Positions 1 to 11,300 of a stretch of DNA of 64,000 nucleotides are shown in pieces. Numbering within the stretch: the first letter of the stretch is position 1; every line of letters starts with the position of its first letter. A program made the translations under genes and the position numbers. Where the stretch lies: positions 62,001 to 126,000 of the forward strand of contig JBAMDO010000026.1 in NCBI GenBank assembly GCA_037074765.1, in the 5' to 3' direction. The stretch is from Mansonella perstans (taxonomy: Eukaryota; Nematoda; Chromadorea; Rhabditida; Onchocercidae). A model generated the notes under the pieces. It had not been told where the DNA came from. It made no database searches and saw nothing but the letters and a program-made list of their open reading frames with translations.

Positions 1-51
1 TTGATTAGATCAAATGCAATTTTGAAAGAGAAAATCATTATTTCGTTGCAG

Positions 52-737
52 TTTGGCGATAAAATGATTGTCAATCACGCTGCTTCACAAAAATTATCCC
101 CAGGTATCTTAATAAATTCAAAATAAGTTTTGATTTTTCCGGGCAATTTTTGTCAAAAAATTTAAAACTAAAAAATAAATATATGATTTTATTGGTGCTA
201 TTGTTTGATGAGAAATTGCTCTTCAAATAGAACAAATAAATTATAACTCTATATTCAAGTACGACGAAGTTAAATTTGCAACCGATTCAATAAAATTTTA
301 CAGAGTTATATCCAGAAGTTTCTCGAGTTTCTGTGCCATTTCTTCCTAGCCTACCTCTTTCACCGGTTATGGATTCCACATCTACCGTATCATTTCCTTC
401 TGCAAATCAACACTATTCGTTTGTGCCAATTAACACCAACCAACAACATCTGGATACTTCAGCTGTTCAACCTGTACAATTAACTGCTATAGGACAAGAA
501 ACTCAGCAAATACTCCAGCAGCCTTTCGCAGTACAGCAGCAATCAGGAATGCAAACATTTCCTGAACCGTATAAATTATATTCGCTAAGATCGGAACAAC
601 CTCAGCAACAGCATACGCAATCGTTGTTATATGAACGACAAATGGAACCAGTTGGGCCTCAGCAACCTGTGCTACCACAGTCTTCACAATTTCCAATGTT
701 TCCATCATTCAATCAGTTAGCCTTTTCTGCACCATAA
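52..737 (+). CDS. 3' end of a gene encoding a Gln/Pro-rich protein (partial)
   Basis: Two terminal exons are seen, 52-103 and 304-737. An acceptor ending in cgttgcag precedes position 52, a donor gtatct follows 103, and a ttttacag acceptor precedes 304. The junction is phase 1 and keeps one frame open to the TAA at 735-737, giving the last 161 residues. The N-terminus and domain core lie left of the window. The visible tail is low complexity: a Pro/Leu/Ser patch, then a long segment rich in Gln, Pro, Ser and Phe with runs such as QQQ. It has no recognisable catalytic or binding motif and is probably disordered. Such tails occur in transcriptional regulators and in some kinases, but I cannot identify this protein. 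An antisense open frame at 487-708 is only a shadow of the Gln codons. Confidence 0.6.
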
Positions 738-1046
738 GTTATTTTTTCCCTTCAAATATTTTTTACTTGCAGGATCATTCAATCTCTGCAAACATTTCTG
801 AAGTCCTTCTATCAGTTTCATTGATCATTTCTAATTGTAATTAAATTCAAATTTTCCAAGACTAAATGACTTAAAATTTAATAAATGATATTGTTGGAGT
901 CATTCCCAATTATATTTTACGAATACCGAATATATCATTTTAATAACGAACGAATATTTTTGTAACAACAATCCGATATCAGTATTTTCTCCTTTCATTC
1001 ATAATCAATTGATTCGTTAAATGACAGCAGAAAAAAGAAACAAAAG

Positions 1047-1100
1047 GCGAAAATTAATCAAACAATTAATTAAGCGAAAATTAATCAAACAATTAATTAA
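1047..1100. repeat. Perfect tandem duplication of a 27-bp unit
   Basis: The unit starts gcgaaaattaatcaaacaat and ends taattaa. It occurs twice back to back without a mismatch (1047-1073 and 1074-1100). This indicates a recent local duplication in non-coding DNA. No function is implied. Confidence 0.9.
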
Positions 1101-2212
1101 TCAATCAATTTTTAGTATTCATAAAAATTTCATTACAATGAGCTGTAGATAATTAGTTGAAAGTGCGATATTGCCGAATAAAAAATTCGAATAAAGCTCC
1201 AATTTAGCAGAGAAAAAGAGTACATTAATAAATCGCTGGAAAATTGAGAAAGAAATAGCTTATATGAAATACTGAAAGAGTTATATGAGTAAGGCGCCTC
1301 AAGAACTAATATTTCTGAATTAACTTTTTGATCATCTTTTATCCAAAATAGAATATAAGAAATTAAAAAAAGAATAATATCGGAAATTTTCCTACCAAAT
1401 ACAGCTATTATTTCTTAGCATTTACTTTATTTCTTTTTTTTGTTTCGAACAGATGCAAATCTTCTTCGCTGTGTTTATTTGCGACATTTAATTAGCAAAT
1501 ATAAACTGTGAAAGTTGACAATGTCTTCTTATATTTCCATCTACATCTTACATTTTCAAACCACTATTCATGTGATTTTAAAAATTCAGTTTGTTGATTT
1601 CTCGATTATTGTATATAATGACTTGCACCAGCTGTTTCGCATTGCAAATGAATCGAAATAATTGGGGTTATTGGGTCATGCATCTCTTGACTACGTTCTA
1701 ATTTTGTCGCGCATTTCAAAAATGATCTGTTAAAATGCTGTTTTTGTTTATTAGACGATGCTGAAAATACGGAAGAAGGCTATTTATGCTAAAGTTTACC
1801 AATTTCTAAATCTTTCGATGATATTAAATTTACCGAATGCTTCTTTTGTGAAAGAATTTTGGTTCAATTATCAGTGAAGAAAGATTTTCCACAATATTAT
1901 TTGAATTTAATCCATTTCAGTGTAGAAATTTTGAAGGTGGATAATCAAATCCTTTATTTAAGTAAGTGAAATATTGGAATTTGATTTTAAACTCACTTTA
2001 AAGTTAAGAAAAATTGTTGTTTAGTTAAGTTTTCATTCCTTAACAGAAATACCGCTCTGCATAGTTCAAATTAAGAGATAGCAAGATTAGGTAAAGAGTC
2101 CTCAGAAAATGAATGATATGTGACTAATCTTATGAGTTGTTTGTAAACAGTAAATAAGTTCATATTAAAGTTGAAATTTCTATTTGTTAGACCTCTTTAG
2201 ACTGTCGTCTCA

Positions 2213-2659
2213 TTGATAGTAAAACAAAAAGTTTTTTTGAACGAAGATCGAATCTTCATCCGTTCAGTTCTAAATCTAAAGACCAATCTGAAGACTAAAT
2301 ATCTTAGCAGGATAAACATCTGCAATCTAGTTGCCACATCTAATACCTTCAAACATTTCTTTCATAGACAGCCAAATAATATGTGTAGGTTTACCGGATT
2401 TCGTTTTAAACGAAAAATGATAGAATTTTCCAGTTGCAATATCAATAAGAGATGGAACTTAACAAGTAATTTATCTTCTACACAAAAATATGGCATTCAT
2501 TGTTATGTCAATGATTTCGTTTCAAACGCAGTGGTTTCAGCGAGATTCAAAACTCTCAATAGAGAGAAAGTAACGATAGCAATGGTAATAATAACAAAAA
2601 AAGTAACACTTTTCTGCATGAAGACAACCGGAATTACACGACACTATATTTCCTCCTGA
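2213..2659 (+). other. Unassigned 148-codon open frame with an antisense small ORF
   Basis: This is the longest uninterrupted plus-strand frame in the window that is not made of simple repeat. It starts with an ATT-type codon rather than ATG. Its product is basic, with no recognisable domain. On the opposite strand, 2619-2503 encodes a 38-residue ATG-initiated peptide beginning MQKSVTFFVIITIAIVTFSL, which resembles a signal peptide or membrane anchor. The two cannot both be ordinary genes. The patch may be a decayed gene, a membrane microprotein gene, or chance. It lies just beyond the 3' end of the reductase gene and could be part of its 3' UTR. Confidence 0.2.
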
Positions 2660-2678
2660 TCCTGATTAAATCAATTCT

Positions 2679-5279
2679 TTACTTTCCATATACTTTTTTT
2701 CTCGGCAAAATATTCCGTTCAATCATATCATAAGCCATTTCTTTCAGTGTTTCTCTCACATCTTGATATGATATACCCAACAGTTGAAATGACTGTAATT
2801 CACTAACATAGGAAGAAATTAAGAATCGATGTAGTTTTTAGTGCAACTTATAAAGAAAGAACTATTTATCAATTATCAATAATAAAACTGATATCATTCA
2901 CTTCTTTCACTGAGACCATTCTCTTAGACATCGACATGTAAGCAGAAATTTTTTGTGAAACAATTAAAGAAAACTTACTTTAAAGTTGTCAAACTTATCC
3001 TCATGTCCATACAATGATAAAGCTTGTGATGCTGTTTTATCTACAAAAGAGTAGAGCCATAGAACCACATAAGGTACTCTAAATCGTGGAATACGATAAC
3101 CTGAAACAAGCTGGTCATTGTCAGTCGGATCTTTCAGCTATTATTTGCATTACATCTAACAATGCCTTTACTTGAAGTGTCTAAAATGTAAATTTTGTTA
3201 CAGTTAAAGATAAATAAAGAATTAAACGTTAACGTTTGAACTTACGTACTTTTCGCACCTAATACTGCTAATAGTAATTAAATAAATTGACAGTGCTCAT
3301 TTAGGTTGTCTGATAGGAATCCAACTTACCTTTTTTAGCAAATTCTTTTCGTAAAGTATCAGCAATTTGCTGAAAAGATAGTGTTTCTGCAGTGATAAGA
3401 ATCCTTTCACCGTCACTTTTTGTTTCTTTCATTGCTAAAATATGGGCACGAGCAGCATCACGGATATCAATCAAACCAAGTTTCATTGCCGGATAAGCTG
3501 GCATTGATCCATCCAAAAATCGGCTTATGATCTATAATGGTTAATGGATTCTGATCCTTATATGATACTAGTCAATAGCCAGTATGGTTTACTGACGATA
3601 CAAGATGATATAATTTATGCAACTCATTAATAAGATATACAGGTTAATGAAGTAAACTCCCTCGGTTTATCGAAAATATTTAATAAATTGAACCTACCAT
3701 AACACTTGATCCTTTATCATTCTGCAATGATGGTCCAACAATAAGAGAAGGATTTAAGACTGTCAATGAAAATGACACATCTGTAATGAACATTAGAAAG
3801 TTTTTTGTCTAACTGACCTAAAGATACGAAATAATTTGAAAAAAGAATAGGAAATTGAAAAAGAATGCGTAAAACTGAAAATTTTGTAAGAGTTTGAAAA
3901 TTCTTGATATTTTACTCGAAAAAGTGTAGAAAAATTATGACATTTGTTTCATAAAATTTGTGCAGCACAATTAATGGTTTTTTTTTTTTTTTTTTTTTTT
4001 TTTTCACAATTTCAATTTTAATCTATAATTCTTATTTGGAATTTGGTGCGTCAAATATAAATAGACCTGGATTTTGTTCCATGAAATTCCAAGCTGTTTT
4101 TTCAGCTAATGTTTTACTTCTGTGATAAGGATGTAAGTATTTCCAGTTCAAATTGGTCCAATCATTTTCCGTAAAAAGTTTCTTCGGATTGCTATGCCCC
4201 ACTGTAATGTTAGTTATCGTATGAATCGCTAAAGTTAATTCGAAATCTAACATAAAGCATTAATTTGGGTATAAAATTTTACGATGAATTTTCAAAAATT
4301 GATTACTATCATCAACACACTTAGCTTAATTCCCTGATAATTGAAGGTGAATCGTATATGAGTGTATAGTAACGTTACAATAAACGCATGATTAAGCAGC
4401 ACTGTTGCTCACAAGGATTAGTGAAATCAAAAGTAAACTTAAAATTAATGGCGCCAGATGAGCTAGTAAGTACAACTTTTCGTACACATTTTTGTCGTGC
4501 GGCGCCACGGAGGACATTTAAAGTACCAGAAACTGCTGTTTCGACAATCGTTTCATCCGCTATCACCTTACACGGACTTGCTACGTGCAACACGTACGTA
4601 CAACCCGTAATCGCTCTGAAACAATGTAAATATTCCATTTGTCATTCCAATATTGTTAAAGCAGATCAGTGACCTCACTCCTATCATTTTCAAATGGGAT
4701 TCATTTTTCAAAAGATTTTTTTTTAAAGAAAGATCAAATCCGATTTAAATGATTCAATTTCTTTGAATCAATTATTCCAACAAATGCACTTTTCCCATAA
4801 ATCTGCGTCATCTTCGAGAGCAGCACGAAAAAGTTCTAATTGATCGTTGTTTGCTAGTTGCCGTAGCGGAGTGACCTTTTCGGAACAGTTCAAGTCCCGA
4901 ACTGTTCCTCGTACTTTGTAACCTTGTTGGAGTAATTGTTGAACACAATGCATAGCAAGATAACCGGATGCACCAGTTACTAGAACACCTGAAAATAACG
5001 AAACAATTAAGTTACGATCAGTGGATGATAACCTATAGGTTACCGTTTCAATAGCTGTAAAATAGTCAATTATTAATAATTTTTAAGATTTTTTGCAAAT
5101 AAATTATTCTATTAGGGGAGATTTTCGAATTACAACAGTTAGGTATATTCAGTATAACTCTTTCTTTGATATTAATATAATAGCAATTTAGTAAGAACTA
5201 GAAAAAAGAAAAAAATTCAAAACTCACGGCAATTATTATTTTCAGATGTAGAATCAGTGAAGTGAGTTTTGCCAGACAT
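2679..5279 (-). CDS. NAD(P)-dependent extended short-chain reductase (dihydroflavonol-4-reductase-like)
   Basis: Eight exons (5279-5228, 4988-4790, 4615-4413, 4201-4067, 3780-3698, 3531-3330, 3100-2979, 2792-2679) join in phase to give 369 residues with a TAA stop. The nucleotide-binding motif TGASGYLA lies at residues 22-29, a GCTYVLHVASP stretch follows, SSS at about 135-137 matches the catalytic Ser region, and YHRSK at 177-181 is the YxxxK active site. This places it in the extended SDR family of dihydroflavonol reductase and 3-beta-hydroxysteroid dehydrogenase types. These reduce or epimerise carbonyl substrates with NADPH; the substrate here cannot be told. Start choice: the ATG is 11 nt after an acceptor-like ttcag (ag at 5291-5290). 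The exon 3/4 junction is the least certain: the in-phase donor is gtgagc at 4412, which leaves a short FKFTFDFTNP insertion, and longer exon 4 starts are possible. A 27-T tract sits in intron 4. Confidence 0.88.
3978..4004. repeat. 27-nt poly-T tract
   Basis: Uninterrupted T run inside intron 4 of the minus-strand reductase gene, so it reads as poly-A on the coding strand. It could be a slippage-prone homopolymer or the tail of an old retroposed element. No flanking duplication was recognised. Confidence 0.9.
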
Positions 5280-5896
5280 AAAAATTTAGCTGAATTTAAA
5301 ATCCACGTTGAATTGAATTTTGTTTCTCAAATAGTTCTTTTTGATTAATAAAGTAACTAGCTATCAATAGATAGCTCCTTGATACTTCAATCTGTCGGAA
5401 CAGTGCAATAAAAAAATATTGAAATTTCAGAAAATGGAAGTTTCGGAAAGAATACTCAATAATTTTCAAAAATTAAACTAAAAATTTGAACTAACAAAAT
5501 TTAAATTAATTTAATGCCAAATATCATGTGCTTGAAAATATCATGTGTTTAAAATACTTTTTTTATAATAACAAATGTGGAAGTTTGTAATGACGACTTT
5601 ATGAATTAACAAAAATCAAAATATTGTAAAACTCGAAATTATCAATGAAAACAGTAACTACAATATAATAGTTACTTCTAACTTATGAGCTTACCTGTAA
5701 TTTACAATCTACATAACGGTGCTGGTTTTTCCAAAATCCAGAAACTAAGAAAACATATCTGACTAATGTATCACAAACTTATTTGGCTCGTATGTTAAGC
5801 GCTGAGAGTGATTATTGAAAAGTGAATTAATTGAAAAGAGATATTAAAAATTAATGAAATTCGAATTACTTAAAATAAATTATATATATTTGTCAT
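5280..5896. other. Divergent intergenic region, reductase versus orphan gene
   Basis: It lies between the minus-strand reductase start and the plus-strand candidate at 5897, so it would hold both promoters. A possible trans-splice acceptor for the reductase (ag at 5290-5291, minus strand) is at its left end. An AT-only tatatata stretch precedes 5897. No other element is evident. Confidence 0.4.
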
Positions 5897-6387
5897 ATGG
5901 TTCAACAAACCAATTGCTATGAAATTGCAACTGCAATGGAAAGAGATGAAAATTGTGATAAAGAAATGATGACAGTATCAGAAAAGGACAAACTGTTGAA
6001 AACAAGCAGTACAATTAGAATAATGCAACCGGTTTTTTTTTGTTTTGTTTCAAGGATGATGTTTAATTCCAAACATTAAGATATGGTTATGTAGTCTGAT
6101 TCTCTAACAAATAATTGTTTCCGTTGATTTATAAAGTGGAAGAACAGATCTGTTAGAACTGGTCTGTAACAGATTAGGAAAATGCGATAATTGCCGATAG
6201 TTGTAAATGCATATGTAGGATTAGTCTATTGTTACTACGCGCAGTAGTTACACTGATGAAATTCATGAGCTTATTCCGTCCTGAATATTATCATCGTTTA
6301 TTTTCCAGATCAATAGAAACTATTCAGGAAAATCGAAGCTGTTTGAAATTGCAATATTTTGAAACGGATGAACCAAAAGTTATGTGA
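5897..6387 (+). CDS. Candidate two-exon orphan gene, 114 residues
   Basis: Exon 1 (5897-6031) runs from ATG for 45 codons to a donor gtttttt. Exon 2 (6178-6387) starts after an acagattag acceptor and runs 69 codons to TGA. Both ends are phase 0, so the frame is kept. The first half is hydrophilic and acidic/basic mixed (contains EKDKLLKTSSTIR). The second half begins with a Cys-rich bit, has a hydrophobic stretch ISLLLLRAVVTLMKF that could be one membrane segment, then SLFRPEYYHRLFSRSIETIQ. I recognise no family. The amino-acid mix looks protein-like in both exons, unlike neighbouring random frames, but the T-rich donor and non-canonical acceptor are weak. Its start faces the reductase gene about 0.6 kb away. 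It could also be an exon pair of a longer gene. Confidence 0.35.
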
Positions 6388-8328
6388 AAAAATTCGCAAG
6401 TCTACTTTCAACATTTTGGGAACAGTAGAGAAAGACGTGAGCATCCAAAATCATTGAAACTAAGTTTCGACAACAAACACGACCCACAGAACCCACATCT
6501 ATCCTGTCCTTTTGAAACACTCCTATCCTACACAGCATTCTTCTTTCAACTTTTCATGATGTTTACAAGAAAATTCACATATCTTTTCTGACTTTGTTTA
6601 CTGAAAATAGGGTATTACCAAATTTTCGCTTCCAAATGATCTTTTGAAACTTTCAAAGATTTAAAATAGCATTAATATTCTGCTTTTTAAACATAGCAAT
6701 GAAAGTTTTTTTACTGAGAAATGAAAACACTGGAAAAGTTGACACAAAACCATCTCAACATATAAAACAGTAATTTTATATACATAGGAAACAATTTATT
6801 AAATCCAAAATTGCTGGTAAACAAATCTTCGAAATCTTGGTAATGGAGGACGATTTTCGTTTTCTTAACCATTTTCTTTTACTACAAAGCACATTCTTAA
6901 TAAAATATAAATTTCAGATGTGAGTATCAGAGAAAATCAAAAATCCAATGTTTGAATTAGTGAGTGCGAAATGGGATAAAATACAAAACACAAATACTTG
7001 ACAAAACTATATCCCAAAATTGAATTTTAATGCTAAATAACCGTTGCTATTCTCTAAATTCTAAATTGATGGTAGTTAATCAATAAATGTCAATTCTTTA
7101 ACGGAACAAAAAATGATTCCCTTTGCTTGAATTCTCTCAGATAAAAAAATAGTGCTTATTTAAGAAGTAAAACAGATAGTTTTTAAAGCATGGTCAAATA
7201 GTTGCAATGGTTTAGTTACATCATTAAGTGATAAACTAGAATATATATGATTGTGAACTTAGAAAATATAATAAAAAAGAAATTCATCAAAAAAGTTATG
7301 CTTCATGAAATAAACAAACCACGGCAAATCAGAAAAATCTAAACAGAAATTCTAAAAACTTTCACATAATGCCTTCGAGAAAATGAACATACGGCATAAA
7401 CAGCACATCTCAAAATATTGTTTGTTTAGTCTATAGATTAAAACATACAAGGAAAGCAACAAAAATTAAGTTATAGAGGACAATATAGTGAGAATGTATC
7501 AAATATTAACCGAGAAAGTTAGAAAAATATATCTCAAAGTTTCAAAAGTTTTAGAAAATTTTCATAATAATAGGAGATGCGCAAAGTTATGGTGATTATA
7601 AGTTTGTCGAAATGGCTTCAGAGAATTAGAGGGAAGCTTCGATTCTCTTGAAGTTCAGCGCTAATCTAAAATCCGCAGCAAATTTCAAAACGAAACAAAA
7701 AGACGCAAAAAGTATCTTTATTATTCAGCTTAATTTTCTAATAAATGTTAGGTTTTCATGTTTCGAAATAAAACAGAAAGACAAGCTGAGAATGTGGTAA
7801 ATGGCAAATACCACCCTCGAAATTTATCCTGTTTAACTATCTAAGCTTCAAAATTAGAAAACAAGACTGCAATATGTAAATAAGATTTTGACAGCCAACC
7901 ACGTTAAACTTTTAATCACGAAGAGGCAATAAATCAACACTGTGAACGAGAAATGGATAAAACCTTCAGAATTTAAAGCAATGTAATAAACATAAAGTTG
8001 AACTGAAATAAATTTTTCATACAAGCCATTGGAATTCTAATTCTTCCGGAAAAACGTACTAAAAAGAAAAATAATGCATAATATGTCACAAGAATAAAAA
8101 AAATCAAAAACTCCACAACTAGATTTTTATTTTCTGAAATTAATTTGCAACTTTCATTGGTTAACTTTTTTCGGAAGTGACCAGATATCCTTACGCAACA
8201 ACCAAAAAGGCAAACATATTTCCAAAAAAAGAATTAAATAAAATTAGCAAAAACATGAAATGTTAAGATGATAGTAAAGCCACGCGACTGATTAAACCTC
8301 TGTAAATGGTAATGCTTTGTTAAATAAA
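6388..8328. other. Intergenic, no gene seen
   Basis: AT-rich DNA downstream of the orphan candidate and beyond the RSF1 stop. No open frame with splice-site support was found on either strand. Part of it is presumably the RSF1 3' UTR and termination region. Confidence 0.5.
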
Positions 8329-11300
8329 TCAGTAATCCATTGCGGATGCAAGAACGTTTCCAAGTGTCTCAGAATCTGTCGCTGGAGACGGAATTGTCGT
8401 GGCAGTGACCATCGATGGCACTGCTACACTAGAATAAACCAAATGAGATAAATTTTCAATTAACAGGTGAATGATAATTTGAAGAAATGTGAAAAGTGAT
8501 AAAAAAACTAACTTTGCGGGAAAAGAATTTGGAAGCGGATAGAGAGGCCATCCTTGCGACAATGGACTAATGCTCGATTGAACCATCCCAGCAGGAGCCC
8601 TCACAAATGGTGGCTGTTGCACTTGACAAGCGGTAACTGGAACCGGACCTGAAAAAGCTTTTCGAAAAAACTGAGTAAACAACAGAAGATTGAAAACAGT
8701 CAGGACTCATGAAATGTCTATTTTTGAATTATGATCAAGCAACAAATATTACACTACTTCACATTTGAATAAGCTGCATAATACGGAAGTGTTTAAAGAC
8801 AGATTAACAATCATTTAAAGATCGAGGGTTTAAAAAAACAGTTTAATGGCTAACACTGCAAATCTTTTGAGACACTCTATTTAGCATATAGTTATATCAT
8901 TGCCAACGACTAGTGTTTTACTCACCAGCCCGCTGATAAATATGCAAATAAATAACTGCATTCAAAATTAAATGAAATTAGAAAAATAAAAAACATTCCA
9001 GTAAACAAATCCACGCGAATCTTGACAAAGTATACCTGAATACATGTGTAGCAGTGGAGCCCCGTTAGTGATGAACGTGGGGGCTGTATTTTGCAGCATG
9101 TCTCGGTAAGCAGCACTTGAGGGATCGAATTGCTGCACTGATGTAGCTGATGATGATGCAAGTCGAGCCATTTGCTGCATTACTGATGTCGGATTTAACG
9201 ACGAGAGATCTGTTGAAGTTGATGGAAAGCTGCAAGTAATTATAGATTGCTCGCTACAAAATTTTGAGCGGTTTCTACATTCATAGTCATTCACGTATAA
9301 AAAGTTTTCAAAATCATACGCTAACTGTAACAAGAGGACGATCAATAGCGAAACTTGGAAAATTAGTTTTTTGAACAGTTCACATTTTCATGCATTACAT
9401 CAATAACCATTCTCTATCCTATTTTCTGCCGTATCTAACAAGCTCAGACTGAGATGCTCGAAAAACAACAGTATAGAATATATCGCTGTCAGTAATTAGA
9501 CTGATTAATAGCAGACAGCACTAAGTTGGTAGCAAAAAAATTAACGGAACTGGCATGTACCCTGAAGGTGGAACACATGGAGACACATCCGAACTCGCAA
9601 CTGCCATGTTTGTAACTACCGCTTTTTCAACCATTTTCACTTCTATTTGCTTTACATCCTCTGTTTTCGCGCTTTCAGTATAAAATACCTGAATCATCTT
9701 CTTCCAAAAATTTCTGACAAACCTTTTTTGAATAAATTTTCGATTAAATTAAACATAATTTGAAAATTTGGAAAAAAAAATACAAACAGAAACACATATA
9801 AAAACCTCCTGATCCACTTGCTCTGACTTGATCTTCCGAGTTGTTTCATCAGTGAACTGCAAAACACAATTTTTAACAAAATTATTTATAATAGAGATGT
9901 TCAGAACATACAGAAATTCAGCGGAAATAAATCTAATAGTGGTGGAGCGATTAACATCGAATACACTCCTTCGAAAAGATTTCAAAACTCATATCCACTT
10001 ACTACTACTCAATCAGCGGTCAAATAACTATCCATGAACAAAAAACTAATTAATTCACAATATTAATCTGGCAACGATATCTATCTTTAGCCATAATCTT
10101 TACATCGTTCGAAGTCGACGGACCGATATCATCCGTATCTTCTGTCTGCTTCTTATAACCGTCAACGGATAAAGCCTTCGAACTAGAAAAGATTTCTTTC
10201 ATAACATCGATACCTAAAAATAAACCGAGTGGATCATACGACAGAGACTTTTTTCTAGGATTAAGATAAATTTTCTAATTTTTGAGAACAACTAATGGAA
10301 TATTTCCGACCATTTTCAACTTTCACAGTCTTTCTTCTTTTTCCTTCCACACTTTCGTCTCCATCGTTTTCCTTCCGCTTCTTATCGTCATCTATTGATG
10401 CTTCTTCCTTATCCTCTACCTCCTCATCATCAGCAGTTTCTTCGTCTTCCAGTTCCTCTTCCTCTTCTTCCTCTTCATCTGGCTCAAATTCGTCAGAACT
10501 AAAACACACTCAGTCTCACCAATTAAAGAGCATACTTCGCCATTTTATAAAAAAACGAAAATTTAACTGCGCTCTGTGAACAAAATCATGAAACTATCGC
10601 CCCATTCAGTGAAATGAGTATTCCGAAAAAGACAGTAGGACACTATCCTGCCATACGAGCACTTCACGGAGGTTTTCTCTGACAATTTGTTAAACTGCTG
10701 TGCTAAATTCACTGACAGTGATAAAGCATTTCCTACTTCCTACCTCTCAATTTTTCGCCTCGAACCGATCGGACGAACACTTTTAAGCCTCTCTTCCATG
10801 TCTTCTTCATCCTCTTCTCCTTCCTCATCGTCACCATTATCCAGTGTAAAGCTTGTCCTTTTCGCCACTGCCTTCCTTAACGGCCTAGATATTCCAATAA
10901 TTGAAGATAATCTGAGAACAACACTTTCTTAAATGCTTTACATACCCCTAATTACTTCGTAGCGCCAGAAAAAAAGATACCACCTTCCAGCAGCAGTCTT
11001 TTGCACCGAATGATTTGAATCTTCTGCATCCGAACTGCTTGCACGTGGTGTCCATTTGGTAGCAGCACGCCGCTTTGTGCGCCTATTACCACTATTACTA
11101 CTTTCCTCACTCTGGTAGTTGTCACTCAGCTCAGAAATGGAATCGTCATCGGAGGATGTCCTATAAATAATAACTGAGATGCACTTTGAACAACCGCACT
11201 AACCAACGAAACCACTCTACTATAACCAAAAAAAAAAAAACAAGTCTAACCACCGAACTGAAAATCAGCAGATAAACAAATGAAATGAGAAATAAACCAG

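Larger units (their letters stand above)
738..2678. other. Intergenic stretch, no convincing gene
   Basis: AT-rich DNA between the convergent ends of the Gln-rich gene (plus) and the reductase gene (minus). It contains a perfect 27-bp tandem duplication (1047-1100) and an unusually stop-poor patch at 2213-2659, both listed separately. Elsewhere I see no exon-like segment bounded by splice signals. Confidence 0.5.

Noticed and set aside
4388..4672. 94-codon plus-strand frame
   Set aside because: Antisense shadow of reductase exon 3.
10295..10932. Plus-strand Ser-rich frames (10295-10579, 10687-10932)
   Set aside because: Antisense shadows of the Glu/Asp-rich RSF1 exons 24 and 23.
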